Positions 10,689 to 21,965 of a stretch of 64,000 nt of DNA are shown here, piece after piece. The position numbers were made by a program, and so were the translations under genes. Numbering within the stretch: position 1 is the stretch's first letter; each line of letters starts with the position of its first letter. The stretch comes from Panulirus ornatus. Lineage: Eukaryota; Arthropoda; Malacostraca; Decapoda; Palinuridae. The notes under the pieces were generated by a model. The model worked only from the letters and a program-made list of their open reading frames with translations, had not been told where the DNA came from and searched no databases. Where the stretch lies: contig NC_092232.1 of the NCBI RefSeq assembly GCF_036320965.1, forward strand, positions 59,065,374 through 59,129,373, given 5' to 3'.

Positions 10689-10905
10689 TCCGATCAGGGA
10701 AGTTAAGCAACGTTGGGTCTGGTTAGTACTTGGATGGGTGACCGTCTGGGAACACCAGATGCTGTTATCCCTGGGGATAGGGAAGAAAGAATACTTGCCA
10801 CGTATTCCCTGCGTGTCGTACAAGGCGACTAAAAGGGGAGGGAGCAGAAGGCCGGAAATCCTTTACTCTCATTTTCAATTTTACAAAAGACGGAACAGAG
10901 AAGAT
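10687..10905 (+). mobile_element. SINE with 5S rRNA-derived head
   Basis: Bases 10687-10766 match the 3' two thirds of metazoan 5S rRNA (GATCAGGGAAGTTAAGCAAC, TGGTTAGTACTTGGATGGGT, GGGAACACCAGATGCTG). They are fused without a gap to the SINE body that starts TATCCCTGGGGATAGG and runs to AAAGACGGAACAGAGAAG. The usual tail is missing here. The 5' part of 5S, with the Pol III A box, is lost to the TA tract, so this copy is 5'-truncated. The right-arm copy is 60850-61068. Confidence 0.78.
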
Positions 10906-11905
10906 ATAAAGATATTGTAAAGATGCAATTAATTTAAGATATAAGAATGAATGGAAGATACCGATGTAGCTGAAACAAGGAGTAATGAAGATTAAGGTGC
11001 AATGAAAATTATTCTGTGGTGAAGATGAATGTATATGTTGAGATTTTGTATTGAACATCAAGAAGTAATGATAATGATGAGAGTGTAGTGACGATGAGGG
11101 TTTAGTTGGGGAGTGGCGACAATTGCCTTTACAATGATGATAAGGAGGTAACACAATGAGGAACACAAACTTTCTAAAGCTACGATCAAGTCAGACTTTG
11201 AACTAAGTTCGGTAAACAGAAGGATGATGTTAAGATGAGAGTGTAGTGAGGAAGAGTATAGTGATGATAAGGATATTGTCAAGATAGGTTGTGGCGAAGA
11301 TACGAATGTAGTGAAGATACGAATGTAGTAGAGATAAGGGTTATTAAAGAGTAAAGTTTATTCAGAATGATTATGTAGTGAAGATAAGAACTATTTCTAG
11401 TGAACATCAGGGAGTACTATGATGATGGTATGGTAGAAATAACGGTGTAGTGAAGAAGAGGGTATAGTGAAGATATAATTAAGTGAAAATAAGCTAGTAG
11501 TGAAGATTCACGTTAGTGAATATGAGGTTGTAGTGAACTTAACCTTATTGACTTGATCCCCCAAATCCTCCAAACTCCGTTCAAGGGCCGATCCAAAACC
11601 AATCAAAAAGGCTATTTCTCTGTGTATTGTTAGTGGTGGTGGTGGTGTGTAGGTGTGTGTAATCATGTATTTGCACTGTATTAGGAGGGAGGTTTACACT
11701 CGTGGGGCCCCGTGTAAGTACGTTGTTTGTGTGAGCTGGTAAAATCTAAAGCCTTCCTTGAAACCAGCTTAGTCAAGATAAGGTCATATGAAGATGAGGT
11801 TGTAGTGAAGATTATAATAAGCCTTGCATAGTGAAGATAAAGGGATTAAGTAGAGGAGATGTAGTAAAAAAGATTATAGTGAACACAAAAGGATTCAAGC
11901 TAAGT
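10906..11905. repeat. Degenerate GTAGTGAAGATAAG-type minisatellite region
   Basis: For about 600 bp (10906-11540), and again at ~11765-11890, the plus strand repeats a loose motif GTAGTGAAGATAAG in diverged 25-35 bp units. Between them, at 11661-11730, lies a dispersed repeat with TTGCACTGTATTAGGAGGGA and ACACTCGTGGGGCC. A related copy is at ~13752-13810. No gene is supported. Confidence 0.55.
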
Positions 11906-11986
11906 GCAGGGTCGGCCTACGGGCTTGAACTTACATTTTAGGTCAAAGGCATCACCAGTACACCCCGGCCAGCCTTAAAGTTTATC

Positions 11987-13418
<1,432 letters not shown>

Positions 13419-13459
<41 letters not shown>

Positions 13460-14334
13460 ATTTACACTGTACCAGAAGCGTTAACAAAAGCTCATTTGGT
13501 GAAATCGTGTTTCCTTACATTAAATGTTATCCCAGATATCAAAAATTCTTCTCTTTGGTCTTTCATTTTCTATGTTTTCCACTTGACTTTCTTCACTCGA
13601 AGTGATTTACCGTTCATGTTTTAGATTAAACTATATTTGTCAATTCACCAATTCCCTCTGCCATCTCATCATGACGCTTCTTATTGTTCTTTGATTTGAA
13701 TCTTCAGTTTTCACCTCTCCTTCAACATGATAACCTCTGAATCTGTGAGTGTGTAATTACCTATTTTTACTGTTTGAGGAGAGAGTTCTACACTCGCCAG
13801 GACAAATCTCTAGAACATTCTGTACTATTATACAACTTGTAAGATTTATGTATGGTGTCTGCCTTGACCATGACCTCATTCTTCTTATTCCATTCATCAA
13901 CCACTCTTATATAAACTTTAAAATTACTTCTCTGAATATATTTGAACAATATTTCCCTAATTTCATGCTATGTTCTCTAGTTTTGTGTGTGTGTGTGTTC
14001 TCAGAAAGTAACTGTGTACTATTCAACAATGATTTCCCAAAAGCCATTTACCTCATATCCTTTTATTTCGATGCTTGAAAATGGCTAAATTTTCGTCAAA
14101 GTGGTTTTTGTCTAATTAGTATTTATGATGATTTATTGATTCAAAAAGTATTGGTATTTCGAAACTATTTAGATCCTTCAACATCTCTAGCCATCTTCAC
14201 TACACTATCAACACCACTAGCCATCTTGACTATTTCTTCGACACCTTTAGATTTCATCAAATAATGATCGCAACAAAACTAAATGAATCCGTCTACATAT
14301 CCGGATTTGTATGGGATTTAATCTGGATAGATCT
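13419..14334. other. TA/TG tract and non-coding upstream region of the kinase
   Basis: Short (TA)n and (TG)n tracts at 13419-13459, then AT-rich sequence without a credible gene. It includes a dispersed repeat at ~13752-13810 (TACCTATTTTTACTGTTTGA then TCTACACTCGCCAGGACAAA). Divergence from the right arm is ~3% at 14100-14275 and drops sharply just before the promoter. Confidence 0.6.
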
Positions 14335-14356
14335 GGTTATGTGACGTCACATAACC
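14335..14356 (+). promoter_or_regulatory. Perfect 22-bp palindrome with central CRE
   Basis: GGTTATGTGAC and its exact mirror GTCACATAACC meet at a TGACGTCA octamer, the CREB/ATF consensus site. It lies 6 bp upstream of the TATA box and ~40 bp from the predicted start of transcription. It is identical in the right arm (58630-58651). Confidence 0.7.
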
Positions 14357-14362
14357 TAGGGG

Positions 14363-14396
14363 TATATAAGGCCGGCGGCGAGAGAAGTGTAATCAT
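14363..14396 (+). promoter_or_regulatory. TATA box and initiator of the kinase gene
   Basis: TATATAAG at 14363-14370. A TCATTT initiator, matching the arthropod TCAKTY consensus, has its A at 14395, 32 bp downstream of the first T. This would give a 5' leader of only 8 nt before the first ATG at 14403. No clear DPE was seen. Identical in the right arm. Confidence 0.6.
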
Positions 14397-14402
14397 TTGA
14401 GG

Positions 14403-15257
14403 ATGGGACTCCGTACCGACAACATCTCCTCTCACACTCTCCGGCAAGAAAATTTGGTAAGTGCGCCTCAGGCTGGAATCAAAATGAGTGTTCCAGTTGT
14501 AAAGTTGACCCAGAAGGATGTGAATGACCTGGTGGTTATGAGAGAGGTGGGTCGGGGAGGCAACGCCAAGATTGAAACGGTGTTGTTCCGTGGATCGTGT
14601 TGCGTCATCAAAACCCTTCTCGACGGAGTGAGTTCGAAAAGTCTTATGGATGAAGCCGACATTCACAGGAGACTGGCTGGGGCTGGAGGAGCCCCTCTCC
14701 TTCGAGCAGTGTGCCGCAACCCTCCACTGATCATCTTAAGCCACACTGGCCAGCCTTATGATAAGTACATGAGAACATGTCGGTCGGACGAGGAACTGGT
14801 CGAGTCCGCCATCATGGTCGCTCGTCGGCTGATGGAAATCCATAAGAAAAACATTGTCCATAATGACGTCAAGGTCGAGAATGTGACCGTGACGATGGGT
14901 GAGAAGCCAGAGTTTCACATCATCGACTTCGGCTTGAGCGTTAAGAAGGGAAGCTGCGTTGAGTACAATGTTCCTGACCTGTGGTTGGCCCCTGAGGTCA
15001 GGGAGCGCAAGCCGGTCTCCCCAGCCAGTGACGTCTTCTCTTTTGGGCATCTAATGAGGCACGTGTCCATCCTGGTCAGGAAGCAGGGTGTGCGGGAAAG
15101 CCTCCAGGATCTTTACCAAACAGCGACCCACAGCGACCCCTCAGAGAGACCAGCTCTGCCACTTATTATTGGTGAGCTGAAGAAGGTGGTGAGGTCAGTC
15201 CGCCGGAGGCGTACCAGAGGAGGGGGCCAACGGAACCAGAGGAAGGGCAGGAAATGA
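14403..15257 (+). CDS. Intronless protein kinase, left-arm copy
   Basis: Predicted to phosphorylate Ser/Thr (class uncertain). The 284-residue product is one kinase domain at ~44-262: glycine loop GRGGNAKI (50-57), VIK lysine K70, helix-C Glu probably E84, catalytic loop HNDVKVEN with D155 and N160 (the HRD arginine is Asn), DFG at 175-177, APE at 196-198, F-helix D210 and R249. All core catalytic residues are present. A basic tail (RRRRTRGGGQRNQRKGRK) suggests nuclear or nucleic-acid targeting. There is no signal peptide. The first ATG has A at -3 and G at +4, but M28 (14484) is a plausible alternative given the short leader. A donor-like GGTAAGT at 14456 has no matched acceptor nearby. Family not recognised. 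Confidence 0.88.
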   Translation: MGLRTDNISSHTLRQENLVSAPQAGIKMSVPVVKLTQKDVNDLVVMREVGRGGNAKIETVLFRGSCCVIKTLLDGVSSKSLMDEADIHRRLAGAGGAPLLRAVCRNPPLIILSHTGQPYDKYMRTCRSDEELVESAIMVARRLMEIHKKNIVHNDVKVENVTVTMGEKPEFHIIDFGLSVKKGSCVEYNVPDLWLAPEVRERKPVSPASDVFSFGHLMRHVSILVRKQGVRESLQDLYQTATHSDPSERPALPLIIGELKKVVRSVRRRRTRGGGQRNQRKGRK

Positions 15258-15600
15258 GGTGCCCTTCCTCAACTATCTACCTCACAATAACAACTTTGTT
15301 TTAGAGGAAATTATTATTTTTACATATCTTAAAACGGGATAGACGTTTATTTTAGAGGAAATTAAAATATTTGTTTAAAACGGGAAAAAATTATGGAACT
15401 CGACATGCAACCACCTCCTCGTGGTGAGTTCTGGGTGATAAGAGATCAAACATCTCTTATCAGCTAAGAGTTGCATACAAACGTATTTCCTGATAAGTAA
15501 AAGACGACTGGATAATGTTCTTATGATCTTAAATGTTCTTAGAGTCTGGCTAGTATTATCTTGGAGGTCTTCTATCCCCTACAGCTCGGGCTGGGCCTAG
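15258..15600 (+). terminator. Kinase 3' flank: ATTAAA signal and 11-bp hairpin
   Basis: ATTAAA at 15361 is a possible polyadenylation signal; no AATAAA is seen in this flank. At 15436-15462 TGATAAGAGAT and ATCTCTTATCA form a perfect 11-bp stem with a CAAAC loop. The whole flank to ~15596 is identical between the arms, then four differences occur within 16 bp. Confidence 0.4.
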
Positions 15601-15603
15601 ATT

Positions 15604-16190
15604 GTATCATGGACAACGATAAATGATCTTAGCCTAGCAATCATGGACAACGATAAATGACCTTAGCCTAGCTATCAAGGACAACGATAAATGATCTTAG
15701 CCTAGCTATAATGGACAACGATGAATGATCTTAGCCTATACATTATGGACAACTATAAGTGATCTTAGCCTAACCATCATGGACAACGATAAGTCATCTT
15801 AACCTAACCATCATGGTAAATGATATATGATCTTAGCCTAGCCATCATGGTAAATGATAAATGATCTTGCCTTACTATCATGAACAACGATAAATGATCC
15901 TAGCCTAGCCATCATGGAAAATGATAAATGATCTTAGCCTAACCATCATGGACAGCGATAAATGATCTTAGCCTAGCTATAATGGACAACGATGAATGAT
16001 CTTAGCCTATACATTATGGACAACTATAAGTGATCTTAGCCTAACCATCATGGACAACGATAAGTCATCTTAGCCTAACCATCATGGTAAATGATATATG
16101 ATCTTAGCCTAGCCATCATGGTAAATGATAAATGATCTTGCCTTACTATCATGAACAACGATAAATGGTCTTAGCCTAGCCATCAAGGCC
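15604..16190 (+). repeat. 34-bp tandem array, ~17 copies
   Basis: The unit contains ATCATGGACAACGATAAATG followed by ATCTTAGCCTAGCC. Variants (GTAAATGATA, TATACATTATGG) recur in blocks, showing higher-order duplication of several units. The right arm has ~16 copies at 56838-57378 with different variant order. Confidence 0.9.
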
Positions 16191-16415
16191 CATTTTCAGT
16201 CGTTCATCATAAATTTGCATGTTATTCTAATATCATTAGTAGTTTTAACCTTATAAAAGACTGACTTGCTTCAGTTGTATGTGTTCATACAAGAACAAAT
16301 TGAAGTGTCCCAAGCATTTTGAAATGGCATTTGTACTACTTAACTCTCGATGTTAGTGAAAACATGTGAGATAACCAGGACTGAGCAGCTTTCCTGTGTG
16401 CTGTGAGGGTTTTGT

Positions 16416-16419
<4 letters not shown>

Positions 16420-16496
<77 letters not shown>
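16420..16496. repeat. (TA)n microsatellite
   Basis: About 77 bp of TA after GTTTTGTTGA. The same flank in the right arm leads into a ~230-bp TA tract (56371-56603) and then a LINE. Confidence 0.97.
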
Positions 16497-16497
<1 letters not shown>

Positions 16498-16849
16498 TCT
16501 ATTTATCTATTTTGCTTTGTCGCTGTCTCTCGCGTTAGCGAGGTAGCGCAAGGAAACAGACGAAAGAATGGCCCAACCCACCCACATACACATGTGTATA
16601 CATATACGTCCACACACAGCACATATACATACCTATACATCTCAATGTATACATATATATACACACACATACATATACATATATACCCATGTACATAATT
16701 CATACTGTCTGCCTTTATTCATTCCAATTGCCACCTCGCCACACATGGAATAACAACCCCCTCCCCCCTCATGTGTGCGAGGTAGCTCTAGGAAAAGACA
16801 ACAAAGGCCCCATTCGTTCACACTCAGTCTCTAGCTGTCATGTAATAAT

Positions 16850-16903
<54 letters not shown>
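16497..16903 (-). mobile_element. LINE/SINE 3'-end fragment plus (CA)n
   Basis: On the minus strand the segment ends in the LINE-type tail (TTTCGTCTGTTTCCTTGCGC, TACCTCGCTAACGCGAGAGA, CAGCGACAAAG). Farther in is a second related motif, GAGGTAGCTCTAGGAAAAGA on plus. A (CA)n tract follows at 16851-16903. It contains no coding part. Absent from the right arm. Confidence 0.6.
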
Positions 16904-16907
<4 letters not shown>

Positions 16908-17075
16908 TTTTCTTTTTTTTTCTTTTTTTTTTCTTTTTTTCTTGAGTTTTCCAAAAGAAGGAACAGAGAAGGGGGCCAGGTGAGGGTATTCCCTCAAAGG
17001 CCCAGTCCGCTGTTCTTAACGCTACCTCGCTATCGCGGGAAATGGCGAATAGTATGAAAAAAAAAAAGAAAATAT
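16904..17075 (+). mobile_element. SINE tail copy
   Basis: A T-rich run, then TTTTCCAAAAGAAGGAACAG, GGGGGCCAGGTGAGGGTATT, CCCAGTCCGCTGTTCTTAAC and GCTACCTCGCTATCGCGGGA, ending in poly(A) after GCGAATAGTATG. It is the 3' half of the SINE at 9300. Left arm only. Confidence 0.75.
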
Positions 17076-17269
17076 ATATATATATATATTGGGGAGGAAA
17101 TATTTAAAACCATTTTGGTGTCTCAGATTTTAGACATGAATCTAGGTATATTTACGCCACTGACTAACATAATGACCTTCATTTCCTTCTAGCAGATACA
17201 GGTTTTCAGATAATGCACTTATCAATAAATGGACCACTCACGAGCATAGGTAGTTCTGAGTGGAGCTTA

Positions 17270-17990
17270 ACATGTTGTGCTTCTACACAGTGACAACAAA
17301 TATGGATCACTCCCAATTGGTGGTTCAACTATGATGAGTGAACAGCAGGACACAATCGTCCTGGTCTTACACAAGATATCATACCACCATCACCAATGGT
17401 TTATGTGTGTGGATCTTAAGATGGTCAGCAGAGTGGGTACAACAAGTAGCCCAGCTTTATCTGTCTCTGGGATAGTAGAGCTGAGGATGAGCACTGGCTG
17501 AGAAAACAATGGTCTCTGAGAGAAAACATGTTGGTTGGAGACAAGAATGTAATGGCAGAACCCTTGGTTGACAGAGATAAGATCATTGTACCACCACTGC
17601 ACATCAAACTAGGTTTAATGAAACAGTTTGTGAAGGTTTGGAACAAAGAAGGACACTCTGCTTTGACTACACAGGCAGAAAATGGCCAGCACTGGTCATG
17701 GAGAAGGTGAAGGCAGGTATTGTCGACGGGTCACAAACCAAGGAACTCATGAAAGACCCACATTTCCAAGATTCAATGACCAATGTTGAGGCAGAGGCAT
17801 GGTCTTCGTTCACTGTGGTTGTAAGGAATTGTCTTGGTCACCATAAAGCAGATAACTACCCTGAACTAGTGGAGAACCTGCCATCTTCTTTCCCTCAACT
17901 TGGCTGTAAAATGAACATCAAAGTGCATTACCTCCACACCCACTTGGCCAGACAACCTAACTGGCTCAACCATTCCACCAAGATTTAAGA
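17270..17990 (+). pseudogene. Broken copy of a transposon-associated arthropod gene family
   Basis: Across frame breaks the plus strand reads NMLVGDKNVMAEPLVDRDKI, PPLHIKLGLMKQFVKVWNKE, then VKAGIVDGSQTKELMKDP, NCLGHHKADNYPELVENL and LGCKMNIKVHYLHTHLARQP. The PPLHIKLGLMKQFV, GxHKADNY and LGCxMxxKxHxLxxHL motifs match a multicopy family common in arthropod genomes, often of transposon origin (recognised from motif memory). There is a stop near 17500, a frameshift near 17640, and the C-terminal part is missing where the 23-bp array starts. Not present in the right arm. Confidence 0.6.
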
Positions 17991-18010
17991 ACCATGGAAG
18001 AAAGATCCCG

Positions 18011-20395
18011 GGGACACTGGGATACCCATACCTGGGACACTGGGATACCCATACCTGGGACACTGGGATACCCATACCTGGGACACTGGGATACCCATAC
18101 CTGGGACACTGGGATACCCATACCTGGGACACTGGGATACCCATACATGGGACATTGGGATACCCATACCTGGGACACTGGGATACCCATACCTGGGACA
18201 CTGGGATACCCATACCTGGAACACTGGGATACCCATACCTGGGACACTGGGATACCCATACCTGGAACACTGGGATACCCATACCTGGGACACTGGGATA
18301 CCCATACCTGGGACACTGGGATACCCATACCTGGGACACTGGGATACCCATACCTGGGACACTGGGATACCCATACCTGGGACACTGGGGTACCCATACC
18401 TGGGACACTGGGATACCCATACCTGGGACACTGGGATACCCATACCTGGGAGACTGGGATACCCATACCTGGGACACTGGGATACCCATACCTGGGACAT
18501 TGGGATACCCATACCTGGGAGACTGGGATACCCATACCTGGGACACTGGGATACCCATACCTGGGACATTGGGATACCCATACCTGGGACACTGGGATAC
18601 CCATACCTGGGACACTGGGATACCCATACCTGGGAGACTGGGATACCCATACCTGGGACACTGGGATACCCATACCTGGGACACTGGGATACCCATACCT
18701 GGGACACTGGGGTACCCATACCTGGGACACTGGGATACCCATACCTGGGACACTGGGATACCCATACCTGGGAGACTGGGATACCCATACCTGGGAGACT
18801 GGGATACCCATACCTGGGACATTGGGATACCCATACCTGGGACACTGGGATACCCATACCTGGGAGACTGGGATACCCATACCTGGGAGACTGGGATACC
18901 CATACCTGGGACACTGGGATACCCATACCTGGGACACTGGGATACCCATACCTGGGACACTGGGATACCCATACCTGGGACACTGGAATACCCATACATG
19001 GGACATTGGGATACCCATACCTGGGACACTGGGATACCCATACCTGGGAGACTGGGATACCCATACCTGGGACACTGGGATACCCATACCTGGGAGACTG
19101 GGATACCCATACCTGGGACACTGGGATACCCATACCTGGGACATTGGGATACCCATACCTGGGACACTGGGATACCCATACCTGGGAGACTGGGATACCC
19201 ATACCTGGGAGACTGGGATACCCATACCTGGGAGACTGGGATACCCATACCTGGGACACTGGGATACCCATACCTGGGAGACTGGGATACCCATACCTGG
19301 GACACTGGGATACCCATACCTGGGAGACTGGGATACCCATACCTGGGACACTGGGATACCCATACCTGGGACACTGGGATACCCATACCTGGGACACTGG
19401 GATACCCATACCTGGGAGACTGGGATACCCATACCTGGGAGACTGGGATACCCATACCTGGGAGACTGGGATACCCATACCTGGGACACTGGGATACCCA
19501 TACCTGGGACACTGGGATACCCATACCTGGGAGACTGGGATACCCATACCTGGGACACTGGGATACCCATACCTGGGGGACTGGGATACCCATACCTGGG
19601 AGACTGGGATACCCATACCTGGGAGACTGGGATACCCATACCTGGGAGACTGGGATACCCATACCTGGGACACTGGGATACCCATACCTGGGAGACTGGG
19701 ATACCCATACCTGGGACACTGGGATACCCATACCTGGGACACTGGGATAGCCATACCTGGGAGACTGGGATACCCATACCTGGGAGACTGGGATACCCAT
19801 ACCTGGGACACTGGGATACCCATACCTGGGACACTGGGATAGCCATACCTGGGAGACTGGGATACCCATACCTGGGAGACTGGGATACCCATACCTGGGA
19901 GACTGGGATACCCATACCTGGGACACTGGGATACCCATACCTGGGAGACTGGGATACCCATACCTGGGAGACTGGGATACCCATACCTGGGACACTGGGA
20001 TACCCATACCTGGGACACTGGGATACCCATACCTGGGACACTGGGATAGCCATACCTGGGAGACTGGGATACCCATACCTGGGAGACTGGGATACCCATA
20101 CCTGGGAGACTGGGATACCCATACCTGGGACACTGGGATACCCATACCTGGGAGACTGGGATACCCATACCTGGGACACTGGGATACCCATACCTGGGAC
20201 ACTGGGATACCCATACCTGGGAGACTGGGATACCCATACCTGGGACACTGGGATACCCATACCTGGGACACTGGGATAGCCATACCTGGGAGACTGGGAT
20301 ACCCATACCTGGGAGACTGGGATACCCATACCTGGGACACTGGGATACCCATACCTGGGACACTGGGATAGCCATACCTGGGAGACTGGGATAGC
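18011..20395 (+). repeat. 23-bp tandem array, ~104 copies, left arm only
   Basis: The unit is ACACTGGGATACCCATACCT plus GGG. Units differ mainly at GGGACAC versus GGGAGAC, with rarer GGGACAT, GGAACAC and ATAGCC variants. The 5' part is mostly ACAC and the 3' part mixes both types. Because 23 is not a multiple of three and the unit contains no stops, frames on both strands stay open for 500-890 codons. These are not genes. The right arm lacks the array. Confidence 0.95.
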
Positions 20396-20764
20396 CATGT
20401 GATGGTGGATGAGTGCTGGATCATTGGAGGTAATTGTGGTGGGTCAGGTGAGCACAAACGTGAGATGTGTGAGGACATGATGAACCAGGATGATATATAA
20501 CTTTCTAGCTTGGGCTCGTCACCATTATGTGTGGATGTCATCATCATCATGATGATGTAATCATAAATAAACCAATGCTACTTGTACGAAGCCATTTCTC
20601 TTGATGCCACAATAATGATGGTAGAGGAGGAGGAGGAGGCTTGTATGTTGTGACACAGTAATTATTTCCATCAACGGAGGAGGAGGAAGCCATATTTACA
20701 ATCAGCCAGCCACCAAACCTGACCTGACCTGACCTGACCTGATCATCAACACAAGACTACCAAC
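20396..20764. other. Non-coding stretch with CCTGA pentamers
   Basis: No gene. Short (ATC)n and (GGA)n runs, and about five CCTGA repeats at ~20717-20742. These are not the arthropod telomere unit CCTAA. Confidence 0.6.
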
Positions 20765-21395
20765 CACCACATCATGATGACGTCACCAACTGTTGACCTC
20801 ATCACTGATGACATCATGATGATGACGTCACCAAGTGTTGACCTCATCACTGATGACATCATCATGATGATGACGTCAGCAAGTGTTGACCTCATCACTG
20901 ATGACATCATGATGATGATGATGATGACGTCACCAAGTGTTGACCTCATCACTGATGACATCATGATGATGACGTCACCAAGTGTTGACCTCATCACTGA
21001 TGACATGATGATGATGATGACGTCAGCAAATGTGATGTTGTGGTGTTGACGTCATCATCAGTGATGACATGATGATGATGATGATGACGTCAGCAAGTGT
21101 GATGTGGTGGTGTTGACGGCATCATCAGTGATGACATGATGATGATGATGATGATGACGTCACCAACTGTTGACCTCATCACTGATGACATCATGATGAT
21201 GACGTCACCAAGTGTTGACCTCATCACTGATGACATCATGATGATGACGTCACCAAGTGTTGACCTCATCACTGATGACATCATGATGATGATGATGATG
21301 ATGATGAGGTCATGATGATGTGGTATTGTTGGCGTCATCAGTGATGACATGATGATGAGGTCATGATGTGTTGACGTCATCATCATCAGTGATGT
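20765..21395 (+). repeat. CRE-rich tandem array
   Basis: Diverged ~45-bp units with GATGATGACGTCACCAAGTG, TTGACCTCATCACTGATGAC and ATCATG. I count 12 TGACGTCA octamers here. The array also carries many GATGAT trinucleotide runs that vary in length. The right-arm equivalent (54640-54968) is shorter with about six octamers. Confidence 0.85.
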
Positions 21396-21965
21396 GGCAA
21401 GTGTGGAGGATTCATGTTCAGGTCAGGCAGGGAGGGGATGTTGCCCAGTGGGGCTCAAACTACCACACCTTAACACCCCGACCTGTGGGTGGGGCACTTG
21501 TGGACCACCACCACCACGTCAAATGGCTCAGGGTTGTGGCCCAACCTGACCTGCTGCTGTACGGGGCGTCAGTACACAACGTTTTCTCATCACAGAAAAC
21601 GACCAGCTGCCAGAAGTAGAGCAGCTGGTCGACACCAGCTGTACCATCCTCCTCTGCTACATATTATGTTGCTCACACTAGTGGCTGGCTGGTGGCTGGC
21701 TGGCTTGCTGGCTGGCTGGCTGGGGGTCAGTTATGTGGGTGGCTGGGTGGCTGTTATGTGGGTGGCTGGGTGGGTGGCTGGGAGTCAGTTATTTTGGTGG
21801 CTGGGTGGCTGTTATGTGGGTGGCTGGGTGGCTGTTAGTTATGTGGGTGGTTGGGTGGCTGGGGGTCGGTTATATGGGTGGGTGGGTGGATGTCAGTTGT
21901 GTGGGTCAACCTGGGTGGTGGGGTGGGTGGGTGTCAGTTATATGGGTGGGTGGGTGGGTGGGTGT
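21396..21965 (+). repeat. Single-copy flank then GGCTGGCTGG / GGGTGGCTG simple repeats
   Basis: Bases 21396-21660 look single copy and match 54360-54640 inverted. From ~21680 the sequence is built of GGCTGG and TTATGTGGGTGGCTGGGTGG units of irregular length. The right arm has a shorter version at 54106-54350. Confidence 0.7.

Noticed and set aside
10687..10766. Functional 5S rRNA gene
   Set aside because: Only the 3' ~80 nt is present, the 5' part with the internal promoter start is missing, and it continues into a SINE body without a terminator.
14457..14462. GTAAGT splice donor inside the kinase frame
   Set aside because: The frame is uninterrupted across it and no matching acceptor with a plausible intron length is apparent nearby. 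Kept only as a caution on the start codon.
14403..15257. Viral (endogenous nimavirus-like) origin for the kinase and the repeat-rich region
   Set aside because: No viral structural or replication genes are present. The neighbours are tRNA genes, SINEs, LINEs and an RRM gene. The kinase alone is not enough.
17866..20550. Overlapping open frames up to 894 codons on both strands
   Set aside because: They are translations of the 23-bp array, which has no stop in several frames. No start context, domain or codon bias supports a gene.
20717..20742. Interstitial telomere repeat
   Set aside because: The pentamer is CCTGA, not the arthropod CCTAA, and only about five copies occur.
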